This document shows, piece by piece, positions 9,156-17,334 of a stretch of 64,000 nucleotides of DNA. Made by a program: the position numbers and the translations under genes. Each line of letters begins with the position of its first letter. Positions within the stretch are counted from its first letter, which is position 1. A model generated the notes under the pieces. It was not told the origin of the DNA and made no database searches. It saw nothing but the letters and a program-made list of their open reading frames with translations. The stretch is from Flammeovirgaceae bacterium (lineage in GTDB: Bacteria; Bacteroidota; Bacteroidia; Cytophagales; Cyclobacteriaceae): positions 248,001 to 312,000 of the forward strand of contig JAIYCV010000042.1 of NCBI GenBank assembly GCA_027487845.1, written 5' to 3'.

Positions 9156-10052
9156 CTATTTCTTAACCCTAAACCCATGAGCCAATTCAATCGAAGCCCG
9201 TGCTTCCTTCAATCCAAATCCATTTCCCTTTAATATCTCTTTGTAGCTGTTTGTATGAAGTTCCGTAAACCCGTCACTAAATTCAATTTCTCTTCCTTCG
9301 ATCGCTAACGACCGGTGTGTGCGCTTTCCTTTTTGGGTTGCATGTTCGGGTAAGTGATTTGAGTTAATACTCAAAAACCAGTTAATATTTGCCTTCTCTA
9401 AGTTTAAAACACCAGCTGCGTGATAGTCGCTACTTGCTATTAGCTCACTATTCAACGGTTTACCGAAAATCCACAATAGCATATCAAAAAAATGGATTCC
9501 AATATTGGTCGCAACCCCTCCCGATTTAGACTCATCGCCCTTCCAACTGTGCTGATACCAGTTGCCACGAGAAGTAATGTAAGTGAGATCAACTTCAAAT
9601 TTTTTGCCTAAAGGTGCTTCATCTATTTCCTTTTTCAAAGCAATAATGGCGGGATGAAGCCGCAACTGAAGGATCGTAAACACTTTCTTTCCCGTTTCTC
9701 GCTCAATTTCCTCAAGCGCATCGATATTCCAAGGATTTAACACCAATGGCTTCTCGCAAATAGCATTTGCGCCATGTCGCAGCGCAAACCGAATGTGCGA
9801 ATCGTGCAGGTAGTTTGGGGAACAAATGCTTACAAAGTCAATCCTTGTTCCTGTTCTTTTTAGCTTGTCGATGTGACGATCAAACCGTTCAAACTCCGTA
9901 AAAAAATCGGCTTTTGGGAAATAGGAATCAATAATACCTACGCTATCAAATTTATCTAGGGCAGCCACTAAATTGTTGCCCGTATCTTTTATCGCTTGCA
10001 TGTGCCTTGGGGCGATATAACCTGCGGCTCCTATCAATGCAAAATTGATCAT
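9156..10052 (-). CDS. wlbA: Gfo/Idh/MocA-family sugar oxidoreductase (WlbA/WbpB-like)
   Basis: By family and neighbours this oxidises C3 of UDP-GlcNAcA, preparing it for amination by the WlbC-type enzyme. It has an N-terminal Rossmann segment (ALIGAAGYIAPRH, residues 5-17) and the family EKP motif in CEKPLVLNP near residue 94. GGVATNIGIHFFDMLLW follows near residue 178. At 298 aa it is a little shorter than many WlbA proteins. Its ATG shares one base with the WlbB stop, which supports a dedicated wlbC-wlbB-wlbA unit. Confidence 0.85.
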   Translation of the reverse strand: MINFALIGAAGYIAPRHMQAIKDTGNNLVAALDKFDSVGIIDSYFPKADFFTEFERFDRHIDKLKRTGTRIDFVSICSPNYLHDSHIRFALRHGANAICEKPLVLNPWNIDALEEIERETGKKVFTILQLRLHPAIIALKKEIDEAPLGKKFEVDLTYITSRGNWYQHSWKGDESKSGGVATNIGIHFFDMLLWIFGKPLNSELIASSDYHAAGVLNLEKANINWFLSINSNHLPEHATQKGKRTHRSLAIEGREIEFSDGFTELHTNSYKEILKGNGFGLKEARASIELAHGFRVKK

Positions 10053-10684
10053 TATTTTATCTGGATTTTGGGGTTTTCAGGATTAGGAATTTCAGGATTC
10101 GATCCGGTAATTTTTGAAACGTTTCCGTCTTTCAACAAGTATTTTTCGCCACTTTCTGAACAGATGGCAAAGCCACTCTTATCAAAACTTAGCTTATGGC
10201 CATATTCACTCATCCACCCTGTTTGCCTGGCTGGATTACCCATTACCAAAGCATAATCCGGAATCTCTTTTGTTACTACTGCGCCAGCCCCAACAAAGGC
10301 ATACTTTCCAATATCATGCCCACAAACGATCGTTGAATTTGCTCCTATGGTCGCTCCCTTTTTTACATTAGTCTTTTGATATTGGGTCTTTCTATTTACT
10401 GCGCTTCTAGGATTTACGACATTCGTAAATACCATGGATGGGCCGAGAAAAACATCATCCTCACAAATTACACCCGTATAGATAGAGACGTTATTTTGAA
10501 CTTTGACGTTGTTGCCTAGAATAACCTCTGGAGAAATTACTACGTTTTGCCCGATGTTGCAATTAGATCCAATCTTGCAGCCTGTCATAATGTGCGAAAA
10601 GTGCCAAATCTTAGTCCCTGCCCCTATCTCGCAGCCTTCATCGATAACCGCCATTGGGTGGGCAAAATAGCCTTTGTTTGTCAT
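10052..10684 (-). CDS. wlbB: UDP-sugar N-acetyltransferase, left-handed beta-helix (WlbB/WbpD-like)
   Basis: Acetylates the 3-amino group of the UDP-diamino-uronate. Hexapeptide repeats run from about residue 9 to 155 ([24 protein letters not shown]), ending in [20 protein letters not shown]. It lies between the aminotransferase and the oxidoreductase with one-base overlaps at both ends. The last 19 residues ([19 protein letters not shown]) look unlike the family. They are encoded by a short repetitive DNA (TTTCAGGATT twice), so the C-terminus may have been extended into formerly non-coding repeat. Confidence 0.9.
   Translation of the reverse strand: MTNKGYFAHPMAVIDEGCEIGAGTKIWHFSHIMTGCKIGSNCNIGQNVVISPEVILGNNVKVQNNVSIYTGVICEDDVFLGPSMVFTNVVNPRSAVNRKTQYQKTNVKKGATIGANSTIVCGHDIGKYAFVGAGAVVTKEIPDYALVMGNPARQTGWMSEYGHKLSFDKSGFAICSESGEKYLLKDGNVSKITGSNPEIPNPENPKIQIK
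10075..10099. repeat. TTTCAGGATT short repeat within the wlbB 3' end
   Basis: The 10-mer TTTCAGGATT occurs at 10075-10084 and 10090-10099, inside a G/T-rich stretch just before the wlbB stop. Read in frame on the minus strand it yields the odd [11 protein letters not shown] tail. Confidence 0.6.
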
Positions 10685-11820
10685 TACCCTTGATAGCTTT
10701 TAATTACTTCACAAATGTACAATAGCTGTTCTTCGTCCATTTCGGTATGCATGGGTAAAGAAAGAACCCGACCAGATAAGTCTTCACTAATCGGAAATGA
10801 GCCTTCGCCCAAGCCGTCAATTTTATACGCTTTTTGCAGATGCAAGGGCACCGGGTAATACACCATGGAAGGAATTCCGTTGTTGTAAAGATATGCTTTG
10901 AACGATTCTCTTTTGATTCCTTTCAATTTCAATGTGTATTGGTGGAATACATGCGTACTCGACTTGCTGCGAAGAGGCGTTTCAAGAAAGGAGACATTAG
11001 CTAATGCGGCATCATAAAAAGTGGCTACTGTATTTCGCTTTTGCTCATACTCGTTCAAAAATTTCAATTTCACATCGAGAACAGCAGCTTGTAAAGTATC
11101 TAACCGGCTGTTAACACCAATTATCTCATGGTGGTATTTGACGCGCTGACCATGGTTGGCAATCATTTTAATTTTTTCAGCAAGCACTTTGTCAGTAGTA
11201 ACCAAGGCTCCACCATCTCCAAAACAACCCAAATTTTTAGAAGGGAAAAACGAGGTACATCCAACTGTGCCAATGGTCCCAGCTTTTTTCTTCGTTCCAT
11301 CGGCAAAACTGTAAACTGCTCCTATGGCTTGCGCATAATCTTCAATTACATGCAGCTTGTGTTTTTTAGCTATTTCCAAAATAGCCTCCATATTGGCGCA
11401 TTGTCCAAACAAATGCACAGGCACAATGGCTTTTGTTTTGGCTGTGATTTTTGCCTCTATAAGATTTGCATCAATATTGAAAGTAGTTGGTTCTACCTCC
11501 ACAAAAACGGGGTTTAGGCCAAGTAATGCGAGTACCTCGGCATTCGCCGCATAATTAAAAACTGGCAAGATTACCTCATCGCCCGGTTTAAAATCCAACG
11601 CCATCATGGCTACTTGTAATGCATCAGTACCATTGCCACAAGAGATCGCAAACGCACCGTCATGGAAATCCGTGAACGATTTTTCAAAAGCTTCTACTTG
11701 GGAACCTCTTACAAATGAGGTTGAATCCAGTACCAATTGAATAGCCCGATCAATCTCCGGCTTGATCCGTAAATATTGATTGTGCAAATCAACCATTTGT
11801 ATTTTCTTCGGTGGGATCAT
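10684..11820 (-). CDS. wlbC: DegT/DnrJ/EryC1 sugar aminotransferase (WlbC/WbpE-like)
   Basis: PLP-dependent transaminase expected to aminate C3 of the UDP-3-keto sugar made by the WlbA-type enzyme. The PLP lysine is in [14 protein letters not shown] (around residue 190). [12 protein letters not shown] near residue 61 and the VIEDYAQA aspartate segment near residue 158 are also family-typical. Length 378 aa. It overlaps galE by 4 bases and touches wlbB. Specificity for the WlbC reaction is inferred from the neighbouring wlbB and wlbA. Confidence 0.9.
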   Translation of the reverse strand: MIPPKKIQMVDLHNQYLRIKPEIDRAIQLVLDSTSFVRGSQVEAFEKSFTDFHDGAFAISCGNGTDALQVAMMALDFKPGDEVILPVFNYAANAEVLALLGLNPVFVEVEPTTFNIDANLIEAKITAKTKAIVPVHLFGQCANMEAILEIAKKHKLHVIEDYAQAIGAVYSFADGTKKKAGTIGTVGCTSFFPSKNLGCFGDGGALVTTDKVLAEKIKMIANHGQRVKYHHEIIGVNSRLDTLQAAVLDVKLKFLNEYEQKRNTVATFYDAALANVSFLETPLRSKSSTHVFHQYTLKLKGIKRESFKAYLYNNGIPSMVYYPVPLHLQKAYKIDGLGEGSFPISEDLSGRVLSLPMHTEMDEEQLLYICEVIKSYQG

Positions 11821-12845
11821 CCGTTGATCTTAGAAATTTTCTTTTGCCAGTTCCATGCATCTAACAGTGCGTTGCTGTATGTCAACTTCGTTTTCCAGCC
11901 CAACTTCTCAAAAGCCTTGGCGGGATTCGCATATGTTTTCTCTACATCACCCGATCTTCTCGCACCTATTTCAAACGGAAGTTGAATTCCGGTAACCTTG
12001 ATGAATTCATTAACTAGCTCAAGAACAGAGACGCCAAGGCCAGTTCCAAGGTTAAACACTTCATACGATTTCAAATCAATAGAATCTATCATCTTGGATA
12101 AGGCTGCAACATGCGCCTGCGCCAAATCAACAATGTGAATGTAGTCTCTTACACACGACCCGTCAGGAGTATTATAATCGCTTCCAAATACAGTGAGTTT
12201 TTTACGGATACCAGCTGCTGTTTGGGTAATATAAGGAACAAGATTTCCTGGAACATCTAACGGCAACTCACCTAGCATTGAAGTTGGATGAGCACCAATA
12301 GGATTGAAGTAACGCAAAGAAATTACACGAAGGTTATTATCTGCCATCGACTGATCTTCAAGAATCCGTTCGCACATTTGTTTGGTGGCCCCGTAGGGAG
12401 ACTCTGCCTTTTTGAAGGGGGTGCTCTCATCTACTGGGATGGAATCTGGCTCACCGTAAACCGTGCAAGAGGAGGAAAAAATGATGTTTTTTACTTCGTT
12501 TTTGTTCATTGCTTCTAACACAGTCAGCAATGAATTAATATTATTTTGATAATACATTAGCGGCTGCCGTACCGATTCGCCCACAGCTTTGAAAGCCGCA
12601 AAATGCATTACACATTTTATCCCTTTCTCTTTTTCGAAAACCATTTGAATGAATTTCTCATCCGCACAATCACCTTCGTAAAACGTAGCTGTTTTATCGG
12701 TAATCTTTTCAATTCCGGCCAGAAGAGACCTGTCCGATTTTGAGAAGTTATCAATAATAATCGGCTCAAAACCTTGCGCAATTAATTCTACAGCTGTATG
12801 GGCTCCAATATAGCCGGCTCCGCCTGTTACTAGTACTTTTTTCAT
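11817..12845 (-). CDS. galE: UDP-glucose 4-epimerase
   Basis: Interconverts UDP-glucose and UDP-galactose (or the GlcNAc/GalNAc pair). Extended SDR with VTGGAGYIGAHTAVEL at residues 5-20, SSSCTVYG near residue 124 and catalytic YGATK near residue 150. The 342 aa length fits GalE. It lies 3 bases after the dehydrogenase gene and overlaps wlbC, so it belongs to the same polysaccharide operon. The sequence alone does not show whether it prefers N-acetylated substrates. Confidence 0.93.
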   Translation of the reverse strand: MKKVLVTGGAGYIGAHTAVELIAQGFEPIIIDNFSKSDRSLLAGIEKITDKTATFYEGDCADEKFIQMVFEKEKGIKCVMHFAAFKAVGESVRQPLMYYQNNINSLLTVLEAMNKNEVKNIIFSSSCTVYGEPDSIPVDESTPFKKAESPYGATKQMCERILEDQSMADNNLRVISLRYFNPIGAHPTSMLGELPLDVPGNLVPYITQTAAGIRKKLTVFGSDYNTPDGSCVRDYIHIVDLAQAHVAALSKMIDSIDLKSYEVFNLGTGLGVSVLELVNEFIKVTGIQLPFEIGARRSGDVEKTYANPAKAFEKLGWKTKLTYSNALLDAWNWQKKISKING

Positions 12846-12848
12846 ACT

Positions 12849-14105
12849 TTAAAGCCTTGCTGTCACTAGTGATCGGTCTAAAAAACCCTTGATGTCATAC
12901 ACCACTGTGTCATTATCTTTAATTGCTTGCCAACTTATCGAAGCGAATTCTTTATGACTGACGGCAAGCACCACGGCATGGTATTTCTTTTTTAACGAGT
13001 CGATTAGGCTAAGCCCATACTCATGTTGAACCTCTTCATTGACCGCGTGAGGATCATAAATATCCACTTCTGTTCCAAAACTCTGAAGCTCCCTGACAAC
13101 GTCTATTGCCTTGCTGTTTCTAATATCTGGGCAATTTTCTTTGAATGTAATTCCTAGCACAAGCACTTTCGCTTTATTTATTGGCAAATTATGGCGCGCC
13201 ATTAGCTTGATCACATTATTTGCGATGAACGCACCCATATTATCGTTGATTCTCCTTCCTGCTAAGATTACTTCAGGGTGATAACCGAGACTCTCGGCTT
13301 TATGAGTGAGGTAGTAGGGGTCAACACCGATGCAATGGCCACCGACCAATCCTGGTTTAAATGGCAAGAAATTCCATTTTGTGCCAGCAGCTTCCAGTAC
13401 TTCGTGGGTATCAATACCGATGCGTTGAAAGATTAAGGCGAGTTCATTTACAAAAGCAATGTTAACATCGCGCTGCGAATTTTCAATAACTTTAGAAGCC
13501 TCAGCAACTTTTATAGACGAAGCTTTATGGGTACCTACTTTTACAATTGTTTTATAGAGCTGATCTACCTTTTCAGCAATTTCAGGCGTACTTCCGCTGG
13601 TTACCTTTTTAATGTTGGCAACACGATGAAGTTTATCGCCCGGATTGACTCTTTCGGGAGAATAACCGCAAAAAAAGTCCTGATTAAATGTCAATCCGCT
13701 AGACTTTTCCAACACGGGCACGCAAATTTCTTCAGTGCAACCAGGGTAAACGGTAGATTCATAAATAACAATGTCGCCCTTTTTTAAAACCTTGCCGATC
13801 ATATCGCTTGCCTTAATTAAAGGCTGGAGATCTGGTATTTTTGAATCGTCCACGGGGGTAGGAACGGTAATTATAAAATAGTTTGCATCCTCCAAATCAC
13901 CTAAATGGTCCGAAAACGTTAATTTCTTCGCCTCTAACAGTTCGTCCGTACTTAACTCCTTTGTTAAATCGAAGCCCCTTTTTAGTTGTTCAACCCTACT
14001 TTTGTTAATGTCAAAACCTACCACGTTCAGTTCCTTGCCGAATTCGACAGCCAAAGGAAGTCCCACATAACCTAAGCCAATTACTGCAATTTTATCCATG
14101 TTCAT
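12849..14105 (-). CDS. UDP-N-acetylhexosamine/UDP-sugar 6-dehydrogenase (WbpA/TviB/WecC family)
   Basis: NAD-dependent four-electron oxidation of C6 of a UDP-sugar to a uronate. The Rossmann motif IGLGYVGLPLAVEFG lies at residues 9-23, and the catalytic cysteine is in GGHCIGVDPYYL near residue 260. Length 418 aa. With the downstream wlbC-wlbB-wlbA genes the simplest reading is UDP-GlcNAc to UDP-GlcNAcA, the first step to UDP-GlcNAc3NAcA. Substrate is inferred from context. It is the first gene of the minus-strand sugar block. An in-frame ATG at 14099 is an alternative start. Confidence 0.9.
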   Translation of the reverse strand: MNMDKIAVIGLGYVGLPLAVEFGKELNVVGFDINKSRVEQLKRGFDLTKELSTDELLEAKKLTFSDHLGDLEDANYFIITVPTPVDDSKIPDLQPLIKASDMIGKVLKKGDIVIYESTVYPGCTEEICVPVLEKSSGLTFNQDFFCGYSPERVNPGDKLHRVANIKKVTSGSTPEIAEKVDQLYKTIVKVGTHKASSIKVAEASKVIENSQRDVNIAFVNELALIFQRIGIDTHEVLEAAGTKWNFLPFKPGLVGGHCIGVDPYYLTHKAESLGYHPEVILAGRRINDNMGAFIANNVIKLMARHNLPINKAKVLVLGITFKENCPDIRNSKAIDVVRELQSFGTEVDIYDPHAVNEEVQHEYGLSLIDSLKKKYHAVVLAVSHKEFASISWQAIKDNDTVVYDIKGFLDRSLVTARL

Positions 14106-14128
14106 TAATCCGTTGAGCTGATCGCGAT

Positions 14129-14159
14129 TTTGAGTTGGAAAGTACTATCTGTATTTTCG
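14129..14159 (+). promoter_or_regulatory. Candidate promoter for the Wzz-like/ccm run
   Basis: TTTG at 14129-14132, a 19-base spacer, then TATTTTCG at 14152-14159, one mismatch from TAnnTTTG. This matches the described Bacteroidota promoter layout and points to the ATG at 14205. It lies in the 99-base divergent gap. Confidence 0.45.
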
Positions 14160-14204
14160 TGCGCAAATTAAGTACTTAAATTTTAAACGTAGTAATTATT
14201 ACCA

Positions 14205-15227
14205 ATGGAGAATCAGCCAAAACCCGTGCAGTCTGACGAAATTGATCTTGGCGTCTTGTTTTCGAAAATAGGAGATTTTTTCCGCAACCTAGGGATGAGT
14301 TTTTTGAGGGCCCTGGCTGTGTTAAGGTTAATCCCATCCCAAAATAAGATTCTTTTTATTGTACTCGTTTTAGTAGGTGCTGTGGGAGCCGTTTTGTATG
14401 CTAATGGAGTGATAACAAAAAAGTACTACGAGTCAACTATGATTGTCAATAGTTCTTATATCAATACTCGCATTCTCAAACAAACAGTTCAAAAATTAAA
14501 CCAATTGGCGGAAGAGAAAAACAAAATTGGATTAGCCAAAACCCTTCAAATTCCTCAAAAACTGGCTGATAGCATCTCTTTTTTTCAATCCAAGCCTTTC
14601 GTGTCTGAAGAGGAGAAAATTGATTTAGAAATCCTTTCCGAGAAGATCAAGAATCTCTCTGAGAAGAAAGACTTGAAGTTAATCGATCAGATTATCAATC
14701 GGTTACAAATCGAAAATAGGCATTCTTTTGAAATAACCGTTAGGGTGAACTCTCCGACTTCTATTAAACCTCTTGAAATTGCTCTTGTTAAGTATTTTAG
14801 AAACGATCCGTTCATTAAAAAAAGAATGGAAATTGATAGCATTAACTTGATTGCAAAAAAGGGCAAGTTGGAATCGGAATCAAAAAAATTAGACAGCCTC
14901 AAAAAAGTCATCTTCCAAAACTACCAAAGCATGGCGCAGCAAAGCAGACAAGGTTCGAATAATGTTATTTTGAGCGATAAGGCAGTGACCGACCCAATTC
15001 AGATTTACAACCAAGATCTCGAGATTTATAAGGAGATTCAATTAATTGATCGCGACATTTACATTAAGCCTGCCTTTGAGATTGTTACGGGATTCACAGA
15101 ATTTACTGAGCCGGCAAGCCCAGGAATGGTAAAATCGGTTTCGATCGCAATTCTCTTGGCATTTGCTCTAGGTTATGTAATTGTAGCGTTGCTTAACTTT
15201 AACAAGTACCTCGCTTCACTCTCTTAA
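14205..15227 (+). CDS. Wzz-like polysaccharide chain-length/co-polymerase protein
   Basis: Inner-membrane protein with one transmembrane helix at about residues 48-68 (ILFIVLVLVGAVGAVLYA) and a second near the C-terminus (about 313-334), framing a charged, partly coiled-coil periplasmic region. This two-helix layout is that of Wzz/Wzc N-domain chain-length regulators, though I see no clear Wzz proline motif. No kinase domain is present. It is divergent from the polysaccharide operon, as a length regulator might be, but leads straight into ccmB. Function is inferred from topology and position. Confidence 0.6.
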   Translation: MENQPKPVQSDEIDLGVLFSKIGDFFRNLGMSFLRALAVLRLIPSQNKILFIVLVLVGAVGAVLYANGVITKKYYESTMIVNSSYINTRILKQTVQKLNQLAEEKNKIGLAKTLQIPQKLADSISFFQSKPFVSEEEKIDLEILSEKIKNLSEKKDLKLIDQIINRLQIENRHSFEITVRVNSPTSIKPLEIALVKYFRNDPFIKKRMEIDSINLIAKKGKLESESKKLDSLKKVIFQNYQSMAQQSRQGSNNVILSDKAVTDPIQIYNQDLEIYKEIQLIDRDIYIKPAFEIVTGFTEFTEPASPGMVKSVSIAILLAFALGYVIVALLNFNKYLASLS

Positions 15228-15229
15228 AT

Positions 15230-15880
15230 TTGATACTGACATTAATAAAAAAAGAAATAAACCTTGAGATACGCAGAAAAACGGTCATCTCGGGTTTACT
15301 TGTTTATCTGGTATCCACGGTTTTTATAAGTTACATCGCGTTCGGATTTAAAGTTGTTGAGCCAATAAGTTGGAGCGCACTTTTCTGGATTACGCTTTTG
15401 TTCACCACGGTAAATACGGTGGCGAAAAGCTTTATTGGCGAAAAAAAAGGCAAAGACATTTATTTCTATTCAATTGTTAGTCCTGAGGCAATTATTGTTT
15501 CCAAAATCTGCTACAATTTTTTGCTCTGCGGGATTCTTTCCTTCGCGGGGTTTGCATTTTTTGTGCTGTTTTTGAGCAATCCCATCAATGACGCTTTTTT
15601 ATTTTGTATAACTATTTTGTTGAGCGCGCTCGGTTTTGCTTCATCCCTTACACTACTTTCGGGAATTGCAGCCAAGGCCAGCAACAGCACTATTCTGATG
15701 GCCGTGTTGAGTTTTCCGGTGATTATATCAATTCTTTTATTATCGATAAAAATCACAAAAAACTGTATCGATGGACTAGATCGATCGGCAAGCTATGATG
15801 AACTTACCATACTGACTGCAATTAATTGTTTATCCATTGCTTTCTCGTATTTGCTGTTCCCGTATATTTGGAGAAGTTAA
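15230..15880 (+). CDS. ccmB: Heme exporter/ABC permease CcmB
   Basis: Membrane subunit of the CcmABC complex in system I cytochrome c maturation. The protein has about six hydrophobic helices and begins LIKKEINLEIRRKT, like the CcmB cytoplasmic N-terminus. Length 216 aa is near the usual 220. No ATG is near the 5' end. The only sensible start is TTG at 15230, two bases after the Wzz-like stop. The ATPase partner CcmA is not in the window. Confidence 0.85.
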   Translation: MILTLIKKEINLEIRRKTVISGLLVYLVSTVFISYIAFGFKVVEPISWSALFWITLLFTTVNTVAKSFIGEKKGKDIYFYSIVSPEAIIVSKICYNFLLCGILSFAGFAFFVLFLSNPINDAFLFCITILLSALGFASSLTLLSGIAAKASNSTILMAVLSFPVIISILLLSIKITKNCIDGLDRSASYDELTILTAINCLSIAFSYLLFPYIWRS

Positions 15881-15890
15881 TATCGAGGAA

Positions 15891-16565
15891 ATGGTGAGAA
15901 TCAAACTAGCTTGGTGGAAGATTTTAACAATTATTTTGCTGTATTACACAGTTGTTGGTGGGCTTCTACTGCCCGTACCAAAACTCCACATATTAAACGA
16001 AACCATTCGGATGAATTACTTCCACGTTCCGATGTGGTTCTCCATGATCTTTCTTTTTACTTATTCAGTCTGGTCCTCTTTCAAGTATTTGAAGACTCAA
16101 GACATTAAATATGATGACAATGCTATTGAATCAGTAAAAGTTGCTTTCGTTTTTGGGGGACTGGGTTTGGTAACAGGAATGCTTTGGGGGAATGCCACTT
16201 GGGGTACTTTTTGGACGAGTGATCCAAAACTTAATAATACAGCGATCGGTCTATTAATTTATTCTGCCTATTTTATTTTGAGATCATCTTTGGAGGACGA
16301 AACTCAAAGAGGCCGATTAGCTGCTGTCTACAATATTTTTTCCTACACTGTTTTTATCCCACTGATCTATATCTTGCCAAGAATGACCGATTCGTTGCAT
16401 CCCGGGAACGGAAACAACCCGACCTTTAGGTTATTTGATACCTCACATAACATGAAATTGGTTGTCTACACAGCAATAATTGCTTTCATTATGCTTGGCT
16501 GGTGGCTTTTTACTTTGTTGTTACGCTTACGAGTTTTAAAGAAATACCAAAATGAAACTTTTTAG
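15891..16565 (+). CDS. ccmC: Cytochrome c maturation protein CcmC
   Basis: Heme-handling membrane protein that loads heme onto CcmE. The tryptophan-rich periplasmic segment reads WGTFWTSDPKLNN near residue 103, and histidines flank it (NYFHVPMW near 42, DTSHNMKL near 182). Six helices are visible. I moved the start from the ORF-track 15837 to ATG 15891. That ATG follows GAGGA, gives a normal N-terminus (MVRIKLAWWK) and removes a long overlap with ccmB. Length 224 aa. Confidence 0.92.
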   Translation: MVRIKLAWWKILTIILLYYTVVGGLLLPVPKLHILNETIRMNYFHVPMWFSMIFLFTYSVWSSFKYLKTQDIKYDDNAIESVKVAFVFGGLGLVTGMLWGNATWGTFWTSDPKLNNTAIGLLIYSAYFILRSSLEDETQRGRLAAVYNIFSYTVFIPLIYILPRMTDSLHPGNGNNPTFRLFDTSHNMKLVVYTAIIAFIMLGWWLFTLLLRLRVLKKYQNETF

Positions 16566-16773
16566 GAAAATAGGATCGCTTTTTTTTCTATTCTTCTCTT
16601 TTGATAGCTTTTGCCAGTCTGTTGAAAAAGTAGAAATGGCCGATGTTCTCAGAAAAGACGGAAAAATTTATACCGTTGTTTTTGGCTTGGTAGCTATACT
16701 CAGTGTTATGATTATTCTTTTGATCAGGGTTGACAAAAAAATATCTCGGCTTGAAAAAGAGCTAAAAAAGTAG
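16552..16773 (+). CDS. Small CcmD-like membrane protein
   Basis: A 73-residue protein with a signal-like hydrophobic start (LFFLFFSF), one further membrane segment at about residues 43-58 and a charged tail ending RLEKELKK. It overlaps ccmC by 14 bases and precedes ccmE, the position of CcmD, which tethers the heme-charged CcmE to CcmC. Sequence similarity to CcmD is too weak to prove by eye, so the name rests on size, topology and place. Confidence 0.6.
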   Translation: MKLFRKIGSLFFLFFSFDSFCQSVEKVEMADVLRKDGKIYTVVFGLVAILSVMIILLIRVDKKISRLEKELKK

Positions 16774-16833
16774 GCTTTAGTGTTTTTGACCTATCTGAAA
16801 AAAGGAAATCTTTATTCTTTATTTTTCAGTCAG

Positions 16834-16860
16834 TTTTTTAACTCCATTCGCTTAAATTTG
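16834..16860 (+). promoter_or_regulatory. Candidate -7 element upstream of ccmE
   Basis: TAAATTTG at 16853-16860 is a perfect TAnnTTTG box 30 bases before the ccmE ATG. The upstream TTTT at 16834 is the best -33 candidate but lies only 15 bases away. It suggests that ccmE-ccmF may have their own transcript. Confidence 0.35.
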
Positions 16861-16889
16861 TTTGTAAATCAGCAGAATTTTATTTCAAT

Positions 16890-17300
16890 ATGAAGAAAAA
16901 ATACATTATTGCAATTGGGATAATTGGGATATCCATTGCCCTCATTTTAGCCACGGCAGGAGACACCAGTACTTACGTTGATTTTAGCCAAGCCTACAAA
17001 TTAGCAGAAGCAGGTAAAACTTCCAGTATTCATATAGTTGGATCATTGAAGAAAGATGGCAATGGCACCATTGTAGGATTAGAAAATGGCGCAGATAAGC
17101 TTTCATGTTCTTTCATTTTGGTAGATGAAAAAAATAAGGAAGAACGCGTGGTTTACAACGAACCGGCACCTGCCGACTTAGGCAAATCCGAAAAAATTGT
17201 GGTCATTGGCGAGTACAGGGGAAACCAATTCGTGGCAGAAAAAATTTTATTAAAGTGTCCTTCCAAATACCAAGAGCAAAAATTAAAAGCAGGCGTTTAA
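16890..17300 (+). CDS. ccmE: Heme chaperone CcmE, cysteine (CxxxY) type
   Basis: Periplasmic OB-fold heme chaperone held by one N-terminal helix (residues 5-23). Canonical CcmE binds heme through a histidine in an HxxxY motif. Here the matching site reads C123-PSK-Y127 (LLKCPSKY), so cysteine replaces histidine. That is the variant described for the archaeal/Desulfovibrio-type system I*. Length 136 aa, close to normal. It is followed by ccmF after 34 bases. Confidence 0.9.
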   Translation: MKKKYIIAIGIIGISIALILATAGDTSTYVDFSQAYKLAEAGKTSSIHIVGSLKKDGNGTIVGLENGADKLSCSFILVDEKNKEERVVYNEPAPADLGKSEKIVVIGEYRGNQFVAEKILLKCPSKYQEQKLKAGV

Positions 17301-17334
17301 TAATTGTTGATCCAACAAAAATCTGTTAGCGCTT

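Noticed and set aside
9022-9180. 52-residue plus-strand ORF (begins MTFVLKDLRSN) in the gap before the WlbA-like gene
   Set aside because: It overlaps the wlbA 3' end on the other strand, has no membrane segment or domain and no upstream -7 box, and its composition looks random.
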